From NCBI RefSeq assembly GCF_001698225.1, contig NZ_CP016594.1, positions 1,116,001 to 1,180,000 of the forward strand: DNA of 64,000 bases. Direction: 5' to 3'. This stretch comes from Gordonia terrae (GTDB lineage Bacteria > Actinomycetota > Actinomycetes > Mycobacteriales > Mycobacteriaceae). A program made the translations under genes and the position numbers. Shown in pieces: positions 51,806 to 60,961 of the stretch (position 1 is the stretch's first letter; each line of letters opens with the position of its first letter). The notes under the pieces were generated by a model. That model made no database searches. It saw only the letters and a list, made by a program, of their open reading frames with translations, and was not told the origin of the DNA.

Positions 51806-53314
51806 ATGGAATACACCGAGCTGACCGACTATTCGATGCCCGGCGGCACCGTCACCGCCTGGGAGCCGCAGGTCGACGCCGAGGAATGGCAGACGGACTC
51901 CCGCCAGCTGTCCTACATGCATCTCGAGCACGCCCGCCGGGCCGTCCGCGAGGGTTCGGAGTGGTACAGCCAGTGGATCGGCACGGCGTTCCGGATCGAA
52001 CAACGGTTGGACCGGGAAGCACTGTCCCGCACGATCATCGCCTGGTATCGCCGCCATGAGGCATTCCGGACCTCGGTGCGCGTCCACGAACCGGATCATC
52101 CGCAGGGCGACCTGACCCGCATCACCGTTGCCGCCGACGCGATCACCGTGCGCGAGCGGGATTTCGGGGCCGACCTGCCCGCCGGCGAGGTCTCCGACCT
52201 GGTCATCGACTACTTCAACCGCACGGTCACCCCGCTCAGCTGGCCGCACTGCATCGCCGTGACGGTGGAGCCGACCGGCGACGACAGCGGGTTCCTGCTG
52301 GTGTTCGCGGCCGACCACACCGTGATGGACGCGTACACGCAGGTGTTCGCCATCCGCGAGCTCACGGCGCTCTACGCCGCCGAGGTGACGGGTGAACCGC
52401 ACGCGCTCAACGACTTCGGCAGCTACCTCGACTTCAGCGACGCCGAACGGAGACTCGGCGAGCAGATCGACGCGAACAACGCCGCGGTCAGCCAGTGGCG
52501 CGACTTCTTCGACGACACCCCGACCGCGGTGCAACCCGAGCCGATCCCGCGTTTCCCGCGGTTCGAGGTCCCGTCCGACTCGCCGCGCACCATCGTCTCG
52601 GAGCGACTGCCGGAGAACGGATTCCAGGCGACTCTGTCGCACTGGTTGCTCGATGCCGCGGACACCAAGCGATTCGACGCCGTCTGCAAGGGGGCCGGGT
52701 CGTCGATGACGGCCGGGATCTACACCGCGCTGTCGATGACCTCCGCCGCCCTGTCGGGTAGCGCCGATCTTCGCTTCATCGGGCCGGTGCACACCCGCAA
52801 CGCCATCGAGTGGGGCGAAGCCGTCGGCTGGTTCGTCGGCATCATCCCGGTCGCGGTCCGGCCCGGCCGCCCGGCGAGGTTCACCGACGCCCTGACGACG
52901 GTGGCGGCCACCTCCGCGCAGTACAAGGCCGTGGGTGCCGCTCCGTTCGCGCCGGTGGCCGAACTGATCGGCGGCGACGTGACGCCGCCCGGTTTCGTCG
53001 TGTCGTACATCGATCTCCGGCACGCCGAGGGTGCGGCGGAGTGGACCCCGCGCCAGGCGCGGGTGCTGCGCAGCGCGACGCGCGACGCCGACGAGGTCTA
53101 CTTCTGGATCAACCGGATCCCGACCGGCGTGAACGTGTCCGCACGATTCCCGGCCGACGAGAACGCCGGTGCCGTCGAGGTGTTCCTCTCCACGTTCCAG
53201 GCCATCCTCAAGACGATCGTCGCCGACGGTGACTGCGAGTACACCTATCGAGCGGTCGAGTCCGTGCCCGCCGGCGTGAACACCGGAGGGTCGACGGCCG
53301 TACTCGGCAGCTGA
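51806..53314 (+). CDS. PapA1/PapA2-like acyltransferase, tandem copy 1
   Basis: 502 aa; ATG 51806 with GGTAGGTGGA upstream. Condensation-domain fold with HxxxD at His171-Asp175 (ADHTVMDAYTQ). LNDFGSYLDFSDAERR, WGEAVGWFVGIIPVAVRPG and FVVSYIDLRHAEG are the parts most like the sulfolipid/acyltrehalose PapA proteins. It would esterify a sugar hydroxyl with an acyl-CoA or carrier-bound acyl group. Its stop overlaps the next start (TGATG). Confidence 0.85.
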   Translation: MEYTELTDYSMPGGTVTAWEPQVDAEEWQTDSRQLSYMHLEHARRAVREGSEWYSQWIGTAFRIEQRLDREALSRTIIAWYRRHEAFRTSVRVHEPDHPQGDLTRITVAADAITVRERDFGADLPAGEVSDLVIDYFNRTVTPLSWPHCIAVTVEPTGDDSGFLLVFAADHTVMDAYTQVFAIRELTALYAAEVTGEPHALNDFGSYLDFSDAERRLGEQIDANNAAVSQWRDFFDDTPTAVQPEPIPRFPRFEVPSDSPRTIVSERLPENGFQATLSHWLLDAADTKRFDAVCKGAGSSMTAGIYTALSMTSAALSGSADLRFIGPVHTRNAIEWGEAVGWFVGIIPVAVRPGRPARFTDALTTVAATSAQYKAVGAAPFAPVAELIGGDVTPPGFVVSYIDLRHAEGAAEWTPRQARVLRSATRDADEVYFWINRIPTGVNVSARFPADENAGAVEVFLSTFQAILKTIVADGDCEYTYRAVESVPAGVNTGGSTAVLGS

Positions 53315-54786
53315 TGACCGGCGCGCTGCGGCCCGGGTTCGCCACCCCCCGTTTCGCCACGCCCCGGTTCGGTACCCCGGGCTCGGTGGTCGTGCCGCTT
53401 CGCGGGCATCTGACCGGCGGTCGGACCGTCGAATGGGCACTGCGCGATGCCGGCTGCGTGGGCGGGGCCGCGCGGCGGTGGGGTACCGGGGTGTCGTTTC
53501 TGCAGTCCGATCACCTGGCGACGATGGGCGACAAGCGGCGACGCGGTGAGATGCATACCGGATTCCTGCTCGCCGCACTGCGATTCGACGCCCCGCTCGA
53601 CGAGGGGGCGATGGCCGCGGCGCTCACCGAGTTCGTCCGTCGGCACGAGGAGCTCCGCGCTCACTACCGGCCGGGACCCGATGGCCCCGAGCGCTGGGTG
53701 AGCCCACCGCGCGAGTTCGTGATCGAGGTCGCCGGCACCGAGCCCCTCCTGATCGACGACGCCGACGTCGGGTCGTGGGTGGGCCGTCGAGCATCGGAAT
53801 GCGCTCGGGCGGAATTGGTTCCGGGCTCATGGTGGGCGGCGACGGTCGACGACGCCGGGTTCACCTTCTTCGCCGCCACGGATCATGCGCACGGCGACGG
53901 GTATTCGTCGGTGCTCGCGCTCACCGAGATCACCGCCCTGTACCGGGCGCACCGGGACGGCGCGGGGGCCGATCTGCCGGCACCGGGCGCATTCGGACCT
54001 GCGATCCTCGCCGAACGGTCGGCTGCGGCCGCCCTCGCCCCCGACGACGACCGAGTGGCCGTGTGGCGGGAGCCCCTGGCGGACAACGACGGTCGCGCAC
54101 CGCTGTGCCCTCTCGACCTCGGTCTCGCCGATGACGCCGTCCCGGTTCCCGCGGTCGCGGTGGAACAGTGGCTGCTCGACCCCGATGCGCTGGCGCGCTG
54201 CGACGCCCGGCTGGCGGCCACCGGTGGCGGGTTCGCCGGCCTTCTCTACGCCGCGTTGGCCGTGCGGCATCGCGAGATCACCGGGGAGTCGCGCTTCTTC
54301 GTCTCCACGGTGCTGGCCACCCGCGACGCCGGGACCGCGTGGACCCAGGGCTGGTTGTGCAATTTCGCGCCGATCGTGGTCGACCTCCCCACCGGCGACC
54401 CAGCGACGTTCGACGATGTCGTGCGCACGGCCGGGAACAGCGTTCGCGCCGCTCGGAACGCGAGTTCGGCACCCGCGCACGGGGTCCTGGCGATCCTCGC
54501 CGCCGAGGGCGTCTTCCGGGGCCTCGACGGCAGCCCGTACATGGTGTCCTACACCGATCTGGCCCGGTTGCCGATCGGCGACGACCCGGCACTGGCGACG
54601 ATGCAGACCTCGAGCGGCGTCGGCCCCACCCGGAATGCCAACCTCTGGTTCACACGGACTCCGGCGGGTCTCGTCGTCCGGTGCCATCTTCCCGACAACG
54701 AGGTCGCGCGCGCATCGGTCGTCGAACACCTCGCACGTGTCGGCGCCATCCTGAACGACTACGCGAGCGAGGAGACCGTGCGGTGA
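53314..54786 (+). CDS. PapA-like acyltransferase, tandem copy 2
   Basis: 490 aa. HxxxD at His191-Asp195 (ATDHAHGDGYSS). Shares the tail pattern YMVSYTDLARLP with its neighbours, and has WTQGWLCNFAPIVVDLP where copy 1 has GWFVGIIPV. An odd N-terminal stretch repeats FATPRF (FATPRFATPRFGTPG). The start overlaps the upstream stop (TGATG) and the stop overlaps the downstream start (GTGA), so all three are translationally coupled. It is too divergent from copy 1 to be a recent duplicate. Confidence 0.83.
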   Translation: MTGALRPGFATPRFATPRFGTPGSVVVPLRGHLTGGRTVEWALRDAGCVGGAARRWGTGVSFLQSDHLATMGDKRRRGEMHTGFLLAALRFDAPLDEGAMAAALTEFVRRHEELRAHYRPGPDGPERWVSPPREFVIEVAGTEPLLIDDADVGSWVGRRASECARAELVPGSWWAATVDDAGFTFFAATDHAHGDGYSSVLALTEITALYRAHRDGAGADLPAPGAFGPAILAERSAAAALAPDDDRVAVWREPLADNDGRAPLCPLDLGLADDAVPVPAVAVEQWLLDPDALARCDARLAATGGGFAGLLYAALAVRHREITGESRFFVSTVLATRDAGTAWTQGWLCNFAPIVVDLPTGDPATFDDVVRTAGNSVRAARNASSAPAHGVLAILAAEGVFRGLDGSPYMVSYTDLARLPIGDDPALATMQTSSGVGPTRNANLWFTRTPAGLVVRCHLPDNEVARASVVEHLARVGAILNDYASEETVR

Positions 54787-56129
54787 AGCTCTCGAGTTCG
54801 GAGACATGGGAGGTCGAACCGGGGGAACTGGTTCGCTGGCTTCTGGTACCGGCGGGATCCGCGGCGCCGGCGAATGTGCCCGTGTCGGAGAACGAACGGT
54901 TCCATCTCGACTCGATCGCGCAGGGGCAGCCCGGCTGGATCGCGCTCACGCTCGACTTCGCCGAGCGGATCGACCTGGGCCGTCTGGGCGCGGTCGTGTC
55001 GACGGTCATCGCCCGCCATGACGTCCTGCGCTGCCACTACACCGCGACCGACGCCGGTTATCAGCGACTGAGCCATGGCGGCGTCGACATGACGGAGGGC
55101 TCGCACGAGGCGGATGCCGGACTCGGACCCGCGACGTTCGCGGCCGCGCTGGCCGAGCGGATCACGGCGACCTGCAACCCGTTCGAGCCGATGCCGCACT
55201 TTCTGGCCGCCGTCCGGAGGTCGTCGAGCACGACACTCGTGTGCGGCTTCGACCATTGCTATGTCGACGCGCGGTCGATGGCACTGCTGTCCTCGGAGAT
55301 CTGCGAACTGCTCGCCGGAGCGGCGCCGGCGCCCGCGGAGTCCGGCCTGGACGCGCTGCGTCGGGTGGCCGGGCACGAGGCGGCGGTGACCCCCGACGAC
55401 GCCCGACTGGGGGAGTGGGAACAGTTCCTCGCCGCGACCGACTGGCAGGTCCCGGAGTTCCCCGTCGACCTCGGTGTGCCGGCGGGTGCCGCCGCCGAGA
55501 TGCGCACGATGGTGACGACCCTGCTGCCCGGTGACTCGGCCCGGACGTTCAGTTCCGAGGTCCATCGGCACGGCGGGCGGACGTACCCCGCGATCCTCAC
55601 GTGCGCGGCCAAGGCGGTGAAGTCGATCGGCGGACCCGCCGAGGTGGCAACCGTGGTACCCACCGGCACCGGCGCCGGACCCGGGTGTGTCGGTTGGTCG
55701 GTCGGCAACGCCCCGCTGCTGATCACCGCCGGCGACGATCTGCTCGAGGCCTTGCCCGTCAACACCGCACGGCTCGCCGCGGCCCTGCCGCTGGCCGAGA
55801 TCGGCCTGACGCCGGTCTACGCCGCCTTCGGGCATCGGCTCCGCCAACGTCGCAGCGACGTGTTCATGATGTCCTACGTCGACTACACGCGGCTTCCCGG
55901 TCCGCATCCCGGGGTCCGGGCCGAACAGGTCTCCAGTTCCAAGCCGACCGACACCGCGCAGTGGTGGTTCTGGCGGGATTCCGACGGTATCCACGTCCGG
56001 GTGCGGTATCCGCACACCGAGCGTGCGGTGGCCGTTCTGGGCACGATCCTCGACGAGATGCGCTCGCTGGTCGCCACGGTCGTCGCGCGGACGGCCGAGC
56101 CGGTCGCCGTCTCCGGCGAACGTGGATGA
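54783..56129 (+). CDS. PapA-like acyltransferase, tandem copy 3
   Basis: 448 aa from a GTG in a GTGA overlap. HxxxD at His158-Asp162 (GFDHCYVDARSM). GPGCVGWSVGNAPLLIT and FMMSYVDYTRLPGPHPG correspond to the same elements in copies 1 and 2. No carrier, adenylation or reductase domain is attached in any of the three, so they are stand-alone acyltransferases rather than parts of an NRPS. Ends 63 bp before the cysS start. Confidence 0.83.
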   Translation: MKLSSSETWEVEPGELVRWLLVPAGSAAPANVPVSENERFHLDSIAQGQPGWIALTLDFAERIDLGRLGAVVSTVIARHDVLRCHYTATDAGYQRLSHGGVDMTEGSHEADAGLGPATFAAALAERITATCNPFEPMPHFLAAVRRSSSTTLVCGFDHCYVDARSMALLSSEICELLAGAAPAPAESGLDALRRVAGHEAAVTPDDARLGEWEQFLAATDWQVPEFPVDLGVPAGAAAEMRTMVTTLLPGDSARTFSSEVHRHGGRTYPAILTCAAKAVKSIGGPAEVATVVPTGTGAGPGCVGWSVGNAPLLITAGDDLLEALPVNTARLAAALPLAEIGLTPVYAAFGHRLRQRRSDVFMMSYVDYTRLPGPHPGVRAEQVSSSKPTDTAQWWFWRDSDGIHVRVRYPHTERAVAVLGTILDEMRSLVATVVARTAEPVAVSGERG

Positions 56130-56178
56130 GGTGTACGCACCCGCGGCTCGGGCCGTCGGTGGCCAGGTCAGGGTCCGG

Positions 56179-56184
56179 TAGGAT
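56179..56184 (+). promoter_or_regulatory. -10 hexamer TAGGAT of leaderless cysS
   Basis: TAGGAT ends 8 nt before the GTG at 56193. It shows that cysS keeps its own promoter after the accessory cluster. Confidence 0.55.
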
Positions 56185-56192
56185 TGCCGGTC

Positions 56193-57584
56193 GTGACCCT
56201 GCGCCTGTATGACACCGATTCCCGAGAGGTGCGCGACTTCGTGCCGCTGCACCCAGGCCAGGCGTCGGTGTACCTGTGCGGGGCGACGGTGCAGGGTGTG
56301 CCGCACATCGGTCACGTGCGCAGCGGCATCGCCTTCGACATCCTCCGACGCTGGCTGACCCACAAGGGGCTCGACGTCCTGTTCGTCCGCAACGTCACCG
56401 ACATCGACGACAAGATCCTCCGCAAGGCCGCGGACGCCGGCCGGCCCTGGTGGGAGTGGGCCGCGACGCACGAGCGCGCCTTCGACGACGCCTACCGTGC
56501 GCTGGGTGTGCTGGCCCCGTCGGCGGAACCCCGCGCGACCGGCTTCGTCACCCAGATGGTCGAGTACATGGAACGGCTCATCGAGCGTGGGCACGCCTAC
56601 GTCGCCGACGGCAACGTGTATTTCGACGTCCAGAGCCTGCCGGACTACGGCTCGCTGTCCGGGCACCGGCTCGACGACGTGCACCAGGGCGAGAGCGTGG
56701 GAACCGGCAAGCGTGATCCTCGCGACTTCACCCTGTGGAAGGCGGCCAAGCCCGACGAGCCGTCCTGGCCGACACCGTGGGGACCCGGCCGGCCCGGCTG
56801 GCACCTCGAGTGTTCGGCGATGGCCACCTCGCTTCTCGGTGCGGAGTTCGACATCCACTGCGGGGGTATGGATCTCATCTTCCCGCATCACGAGAACGAG
56901 ATCGCGCAGGCGCATGGTGCGGGAGATCCGTTCGCGCGCTACTGGTTACACAACGGCTGGGTGACCATGGGCGGCGAGAAGATGAGCAAGTCGCTGGGCA
57001 ATGTGGTGTCGATCCCCGCGATGCTGCAGCGTGTCCGGGCCGTCGAACTGCGGTACTACCTCGGGAGCGCGCACTACCGCTCGATGCTGGAGTACTCGCC
57101 GGGTGCGCTCACCGAGGCGGCCGCCGGTTACCGACGCGTCGAGTCGTTCGTGGAACGGGTGGGCGCGCGTGCGGGCGAGGTGGTCGTCGGGGACGTCGAT
57201 CCCGAGTTCGCCGCCGCACTCGACGACGATCTGGGCGTCCCGGCAGCACTCGCGGTCGTGCACAACGTGGTTCGGCAGGGCAACACCGCACTCGAGTCCG
57301 GCGACGGCGCCGGCGCGCTCGCGGCGGCCTCCGCGGTGCGCGCGATGATGGGCATCCTGGGCGTCGACCCCCTCGACGATCGGTGGGCGGGGGCGGCCGA
57401 CGAGTCGGCGGCCACCTCGGCGCTCGACGTCCTGGTGCGTGCGGAATTACAGCGGCGGGCAGACGCGCGCGCCGCCAAGGACTGGGCGACCGCGGATGCG
57501 GTGCGGGATCGACTGGCGGAGGCCGGCATCGAGGTCACCGACACCCCCGACGGTGCGCAATGGGCTCTGAAGGGTGAGGCGTGA
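56193..57584 (+). CDS. cysS: Cysteinyl-tRNA synthetase
   Basis: 463 aa from a GTG (an upstream TTG at 56184 is part of the -10). Class I aaRS: zinc ligand Cys29 (YLCGATVQG), HIGH at 38-41, [15 protein letters not shown] near 225, KMSKS near 265. Charges tRNA-Cys. It is the housekeeping CysS rather than MshC, because the C-terminal domain with [18 protein letters not shown] is present and the gene is followed by a TrmH methylase as in M. tuberculosis (Rv3580c-Rv3579c). TGATG overlap with the next gene. Confidence 0.95.
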   Translation: MTLRLYDTDSREVRDFVPLHPGQASVYLCGATVQGVPHIGHVRSGIAFDILRRWLTHKGLDVLFVRNVTDIDDKILRKAADAGRPWWEWAATHERAFDDAYRALGVLAPSAEPRATGFVTQMVEYMERLIERGHAYVADGNVYFDVQSLPDYGSLSGHRLDDVHQGESVGTGKRDPRDFTLWKAAKPDEPSWPTPWGPGRPGWHLECSAMATSLLGAEFDIHCGGMDLIFPHHENEIAQAHGAGDPFARYWLHNGWVTMGGEKMSKSLGNVVSIPAMLQRVRAVELRYYLGSAHYRSMLEYSPGALTEAAAGYRRVESFVERVGARAGEVVVGDVDPEFAAALDDDLGVPAALAVVHNVVRQGNTALESGDGAGALAAASAVRAMMGILGVDPLDDRWAGAADESAATSALDVLVRAELQRRADARAAKDWATADAVRDRLAEAGIEVTDTPDGAQWALKGEA

Positions 57585-58534
57585 TGGCAGGCAATTCCAA
57601 GCGTAAGGGCGCGATCCGCAAGGACGGCACCAAGAAGGGCCAGACCGTCGGTTCGGGCGGCCAGCGCCGCCGCGGACTCGAGGCTCGCGGTGCGACGCCG
57701 AAAGCCGTTGACCGGCCGTATCATCCGGCCCACAAGCGGGCGAAGGCGGCGTCGAAGTCGGCGGCCGGCCGCAGTGGGGCACGGGCGCGGGACGAGGGTC
57801 CGGAGTACGTCCTGGGTCGCAATCCGGTCGTGGAGTGCCTCCGGGCGGGTGTGCCGGCCACCGCGCTGTACATCGCCACCAACTCCGAACCCGACGAGCG
57901 GGTCGCCGAGGCGGTCAAGATCGCCGGCGACTCGGCGATCTCCATCCTCGAGGTCGGCAAGCCCGAACTGGACCGCCTGTCCACCAACGGGATGCACCAG
58001 GGGATCGCCCTGCAGGTGCCGGAGTACCAGTACACCCATCCCGACGACCTGATGGCCGAGGCCAAGGCGAGCGGCACGCCGCCGCTGCTGGTCGCCCTCG
58101 ACAACATCACCGACCCGCGCAACCTGGGCGCGGTCATCCGGTCGGTCGCGGCCTTCGGCGGACACGGCGTGGTGATCCCGGCTCGTCGCAGCGCGAGCGT
58201 GACGGCGGTCGCGTGGCGGACCAGCGCCGGTGCCGCGGCACGTCTACCCGTCGCCCGCGCCACCAACCTGACACGGACGCTGAAGGACTGGGCCGACGCC
58301 GGTGCGCAGCTCGTCGGCCTCGACGCGGACGGCGACGTCACGCTCGACGACTACGACGGCAGTGGCCCCACCGTGATCGTGGTGGGGTCGGAGGGCAAGG
58401 GGTTGTCCCGCCTCGTCCGGGAGAGCTGCGACTCGATCCTGTCCATCCCGATGGCCGGTGACGTCGAGAGTCTGAACGCCTCGGTCGCCGCGGGTGTGGT
58501 TCTCGCCGAGTTCGCGCGCCAGCGACGCCGGTAG
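57584..58534 (+). CDS. rlmB: SpoU/TrmH-family 23S rRNA 2'-O-methyltransferase
   Basis: 316 aa. A basic N-terminal extension ([20 protein letters not shown]) of about 70 residues precedes the substrate-binding domain ([15 protein letters not shown]) and the SPOUT domain with [20 protein letters not shown] near 167, [19 protein letters not shown] near 266 and [18 protein letters not shown] near 289. It methylates a ribose, probably in 23S rRNA (G2251-type); the exact site is inferred from family. Confidence 0.9.
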   Translation: MAGNSKRKGAIRKDGTKKGQTVGSGGQRRRGLEARGATPKAVDRPYHPAHKRAKAASKSAAGRSGARARDEGPEYVLGRNPVVECLRAGVPATALYIATNSEPDERVAEAVKIAGDSAISILEVGKPELDRLSTNGMHQGIALQVPEYQYTHPDDLMAEAKASGTPPLLVALDNITDPRNLGAVIRSVAAFGGHGVVIPARRSASVTAVAWRTSAGAAARLPVARATNLTRTLKDWADAGAQLVGLDADGDVTLDDYDGSGPTVIVVGSEGKGLSRLVRESCDSILSIPMAGDVESLNASVAAGVVLAEFARQRRR

Positions 58535-58550
58535 CAGCGCCCCCGGCCGG

Positions 58551-59309
58551 TCAGGCCGGTGTGATGCCGATCTCGATCCCGGCCGCGGTGAGGGCAGCGC
58601 GCACCGCCTGTGCGTGCTCGACAGCGCCCGGGGTGTCGCCGTGCAGACAGACCGACGCGGCGTCCACGTCGATCAGCGTGCCGTCGATCGCGCCGATCCG
58701 GCCGGTCGTGACGAGTTCGACCACCCGGCGGGCGATCTCGTCGCTGTCGGAGAGCACGGCACCCCGGGTTCCGCGTGGTACGAGAGTGCCCTCCGGGGTG
58801 TAGGCGCGGTCGGCGAACGCCTCGGTGATCGTGTCGAGGCCGGCACGTCGGGCCCGTTCGAGCACCTCCGATGCGGGCAGCCCCATGACGGCCAGCCGGG
58901 CGTCGACGCCGGCGACCGCAGTGACCACGGCGTCGGCCTGCTGCGCGTGGTGGACAACCGTGTTGTACAGCGCGCCGTGCGGTTTCACGTAGGTCACGGC
59001 GCCTCCCACCGAGCGGGCGAGCGCGTCGAGCGCACCGATCTGGTAGACGAGATCGGCGATGAGATCGGAGGTCGTCATCTCCATGAACCGCCGCCCGAAG
59101 CCGCTGCGGTCGGGGTAGGACACCTGGGCGCCGATCCGGACCCCCGCGGCGACCGCGGCCCGGCAGGTGGCGAGCAGGTCGGCCGGGGTGCCGGCGTGGA
59201 AGCCGCACGCCACGTTGGCGCTGGTGACGACGCCGAGCATCGCCGCGTCGTCGCCGACGCCCTCGCCGAGGTCGGCATTCAGGTCGATGCGCGCCGCGGC
59301 GGAACTCAT
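58551..59309 (-). CDS. pxpA: 5-oxoprolinase subunit A (LamB/YcsF family)
   Basis: 252 aa. Starts MSSAAARIDLNADLGEGVGD; the LNADLGEG motif, VACGFHAGTPADLL near 34, QVSYPDRSGFGRRFM near 62 and VKPHGALYN near 108 are the family signature. With PxpB/PxpC it hydrolyses 5-oxoproline; those partner genes are not adjacent here. Single gene, convergent with rlmB. Confidence 0.9.
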   Translation of the reverse strand: MSSAAARIDLNADLGEGVGDDAAMLGVVTSANVACGFHAGTPADLLATCRAAVAAGVRIGAQVSYPDRSGFGRRFMEMTTSDLIADLVYQIGALDALARSVGGAVTYVKPHGALYNTVVHHAQQADAVVTAVAGVDARLAVMGLPASEVLERARRAGLDTITEAFADRAYTPEGTLVPRGTRGAVLSDSDEIARRVVELVTTGRIGAIDGTLIDVDAASVCLHGDTPGAVEHAQAVRAALTAAGIEIGITPA

Positions 59310-59397
59310 GAGGGCATTTTAGGGGGTGCGTCGGCGGCCCGGGCAGGCCCGCCGACGGGTGTCCACGCGACCCGGTGGACGGAGTCCCCGTTTCGTC

Positions 59398-59403
59398 TAC
59401 GGT
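59398..59403 (+). promoter_or_regulatory. -10 hexamer TACGGT of leaderless carboxylesterase gene
   Basis: TACGGT ends 7 nt before the ATG at 59411. Confidence 0.5.
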
Positions 59404-59410
59404 GGGGGGT

Positions 59411-60958
59411 ATGGCATTACTCGACAGTAAGGTGACCACCCGCAACGGCGTGGTCGAGGGCGCCCGGGGGAAACGGCTGCGCAAGGGGACCATCAGCTGG
59501 CGAGGCATCCCGTTCGCAGCACCGCCGGTGGCTCACCGCCGGTTCCGTGCACCGGAGCCCGCACACGACTGGCCCGGTGTCCGCGACTGCACCAAGGTGG
59601 CCAAGGCGGCCATCCAGGAGAAGCGGTTCACCGCCATCGCGCCGGGCAAGTTCGCGCCGATGGCCGAGGACTGCCTGACGCTGAACATCTACTCGCCCGA
59701 GACCGCGTCGTCGACGCCGCGGCCCGTGATGGTGTTCATCCACGGCGGTGCGTTCATCCTCGGCACGGCGGCCACCCCGCTCTACGACGGCGCCTTCCTC
59801 GCCCGTTCCCAGGACGTCGTCGTGGTGACGATCCAGTACCGGTTCGGTCCGTTCGGCTTCCTCGATCTCGCCCAGTTCGCCACCGACGACCGACCGTTCG
59901 ACTCCAACGTCGGCCTCCGCGACCAGATCGCGGCACTGCAGTGGGTCCAGGACAACATCGAGGCCTTCGGCGGCGATGCCGGGAACGTCACCATCTTCGG
60001 CGAGAGCGCCGGGGGAACGTCGGTGCTGTCCCTGCTGTCGGCACCGTCGACGACCGGGCTGTACCACCACGCGATCGCCCAGAGCCCCGCTCCGGAGCTG
60101 ATCGTCGAACAGGACGCCGCGACGATCTACGCGGACGAATTCGTCCGCCTGTTGCGCGACCCGGAGCGACGTGCGACCTCGCTCGAACGCGATGAACCGC
60201 CGGTCGACACCGTCCACGCGCAACGCCTGCTCACCTCGCCCAATCCGGCGTTGCTGCTGGCGGCGGGAAACCGGCTGATGCGATTCGCCGCCAAGACCGC
60301 CGGCGGTGCGATCCCGTTCGCGCCCGTGGTCGACGGTGATCTGCTGCCACGGTCGCCGCTGGCCGCCGCCGCGTCCGGGCTGACCCAGCCGGTACCGCTC
60401 GTGATCGGCAGCAACCGCGACGAGGGCAAGCTGTTCGCCAAACTCTGGAACGTGTTGCCCGACGCCGAACGCACGCTGATGCGGGTGGAGGACGACGAGG
60501 TCCGGCGCGAGATCGCCTCGCACTACGAGGACGGCGACCGCGACCGCATCCGGCTGGCCGGCGACTCGATCTTCTGGGCGCCGATGAGCGCCTTCGCCGA
60601 CGGACACAGCACGGTGGCCCCGACCTACGTGTACCGCTACGACTATCAGACGAAGGTGCTGGAGGCCACGGGCTTCGGCGCCACGCACGCGACCGAGCTG
60701 TTCAGCGTCTTCGGCGCCTATCGGGCGCCGATGGGGGCGGGTCTGGCCCTCGCGGACTGGCCCGCCACCGGGCGGGTCACCAAGAACGTCCAGACGCGGT
60801 GGGGCGGATTCGCCCGCACCGGGGATCCGGGGTTCGGCTGGCCCGCCTATACCACGACCGACCGCAAGGTCCTCGTCCTCGACGACCCCGACCACGTCGA
60901 GGCCGACCCGGACACCCTGCGCCGCCAGGCGTGGTACCGCGTGCACTCGCCGGCCTGA
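59411..60958 (+). CDS. Type-B carboxylesterase
   Basis: 515 aa. Type-B carboxylesterase fold: ISWRGIPFAAPPVAHRRFRA near residue 28, EDCLTLNIYSPE near 88, MVFIHGGAFILG near 112, nucleophile Ser in FGESAGGTSVLSLL near 200, and the His in ATHATELFSVFG near 425. It lacks a signal peptide and has a short C-terminus, so it is cytosolic. Substrate unknown; such enzymes hydrolyse a broad range of esters. Probably leaderless. Confidence 0.9.
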   Translation: MALLDSKVTTRNGVVEGARGKRLRKGTISWRGIPFAAPPVAHRRFRAPEPAHDWPGVRDCTKVAKAAIQEKRFTAIAPGKFAPMAEDCLTLNIYSPETASSTPRPVMVFIHGGAFILGTAATPLYDGAFLARSQDVVVVTIQYRFGPFGFLDLAQFATDDRPFDSNVGLRDQIAALQWVQDNIEAFGGDAGNVTIFGESAGGTSVLSLLSAPSTTGLYHHAIAQSPAPELIVEQDAATIYADEFVRLLRDPERRATSLERDEPPVDTVHAQRLLTSPNPALLLAAGNRLMRFAAKTAGGAIPFAPVVDGDLLPRSPLAAAASGLTQPVPLVIGSNRDEGKLFAKLWNVLPDAERTLMRVEDDEVRREIASHYEDGDRDRIRLAGDSIFWAPMSAFADGHSTVAPTYVYRYDYQTKVLEATGFGATHATELFSVFGAYRAPMGAGLALADWPATGRVTKNVQTRWGGFARTGDPGFGWPAYTTTDRKVLVLDDPDHVEADPDTLRRQAWYRVHSPA

Positions 60959-60961
60959 GGA

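Noticed and set aside
51806..56129. NRPS or siderophore synthetase
   Set aside because: Condensation-type HxxxD domains only; no adenylation, carrier or thioesterase domains.
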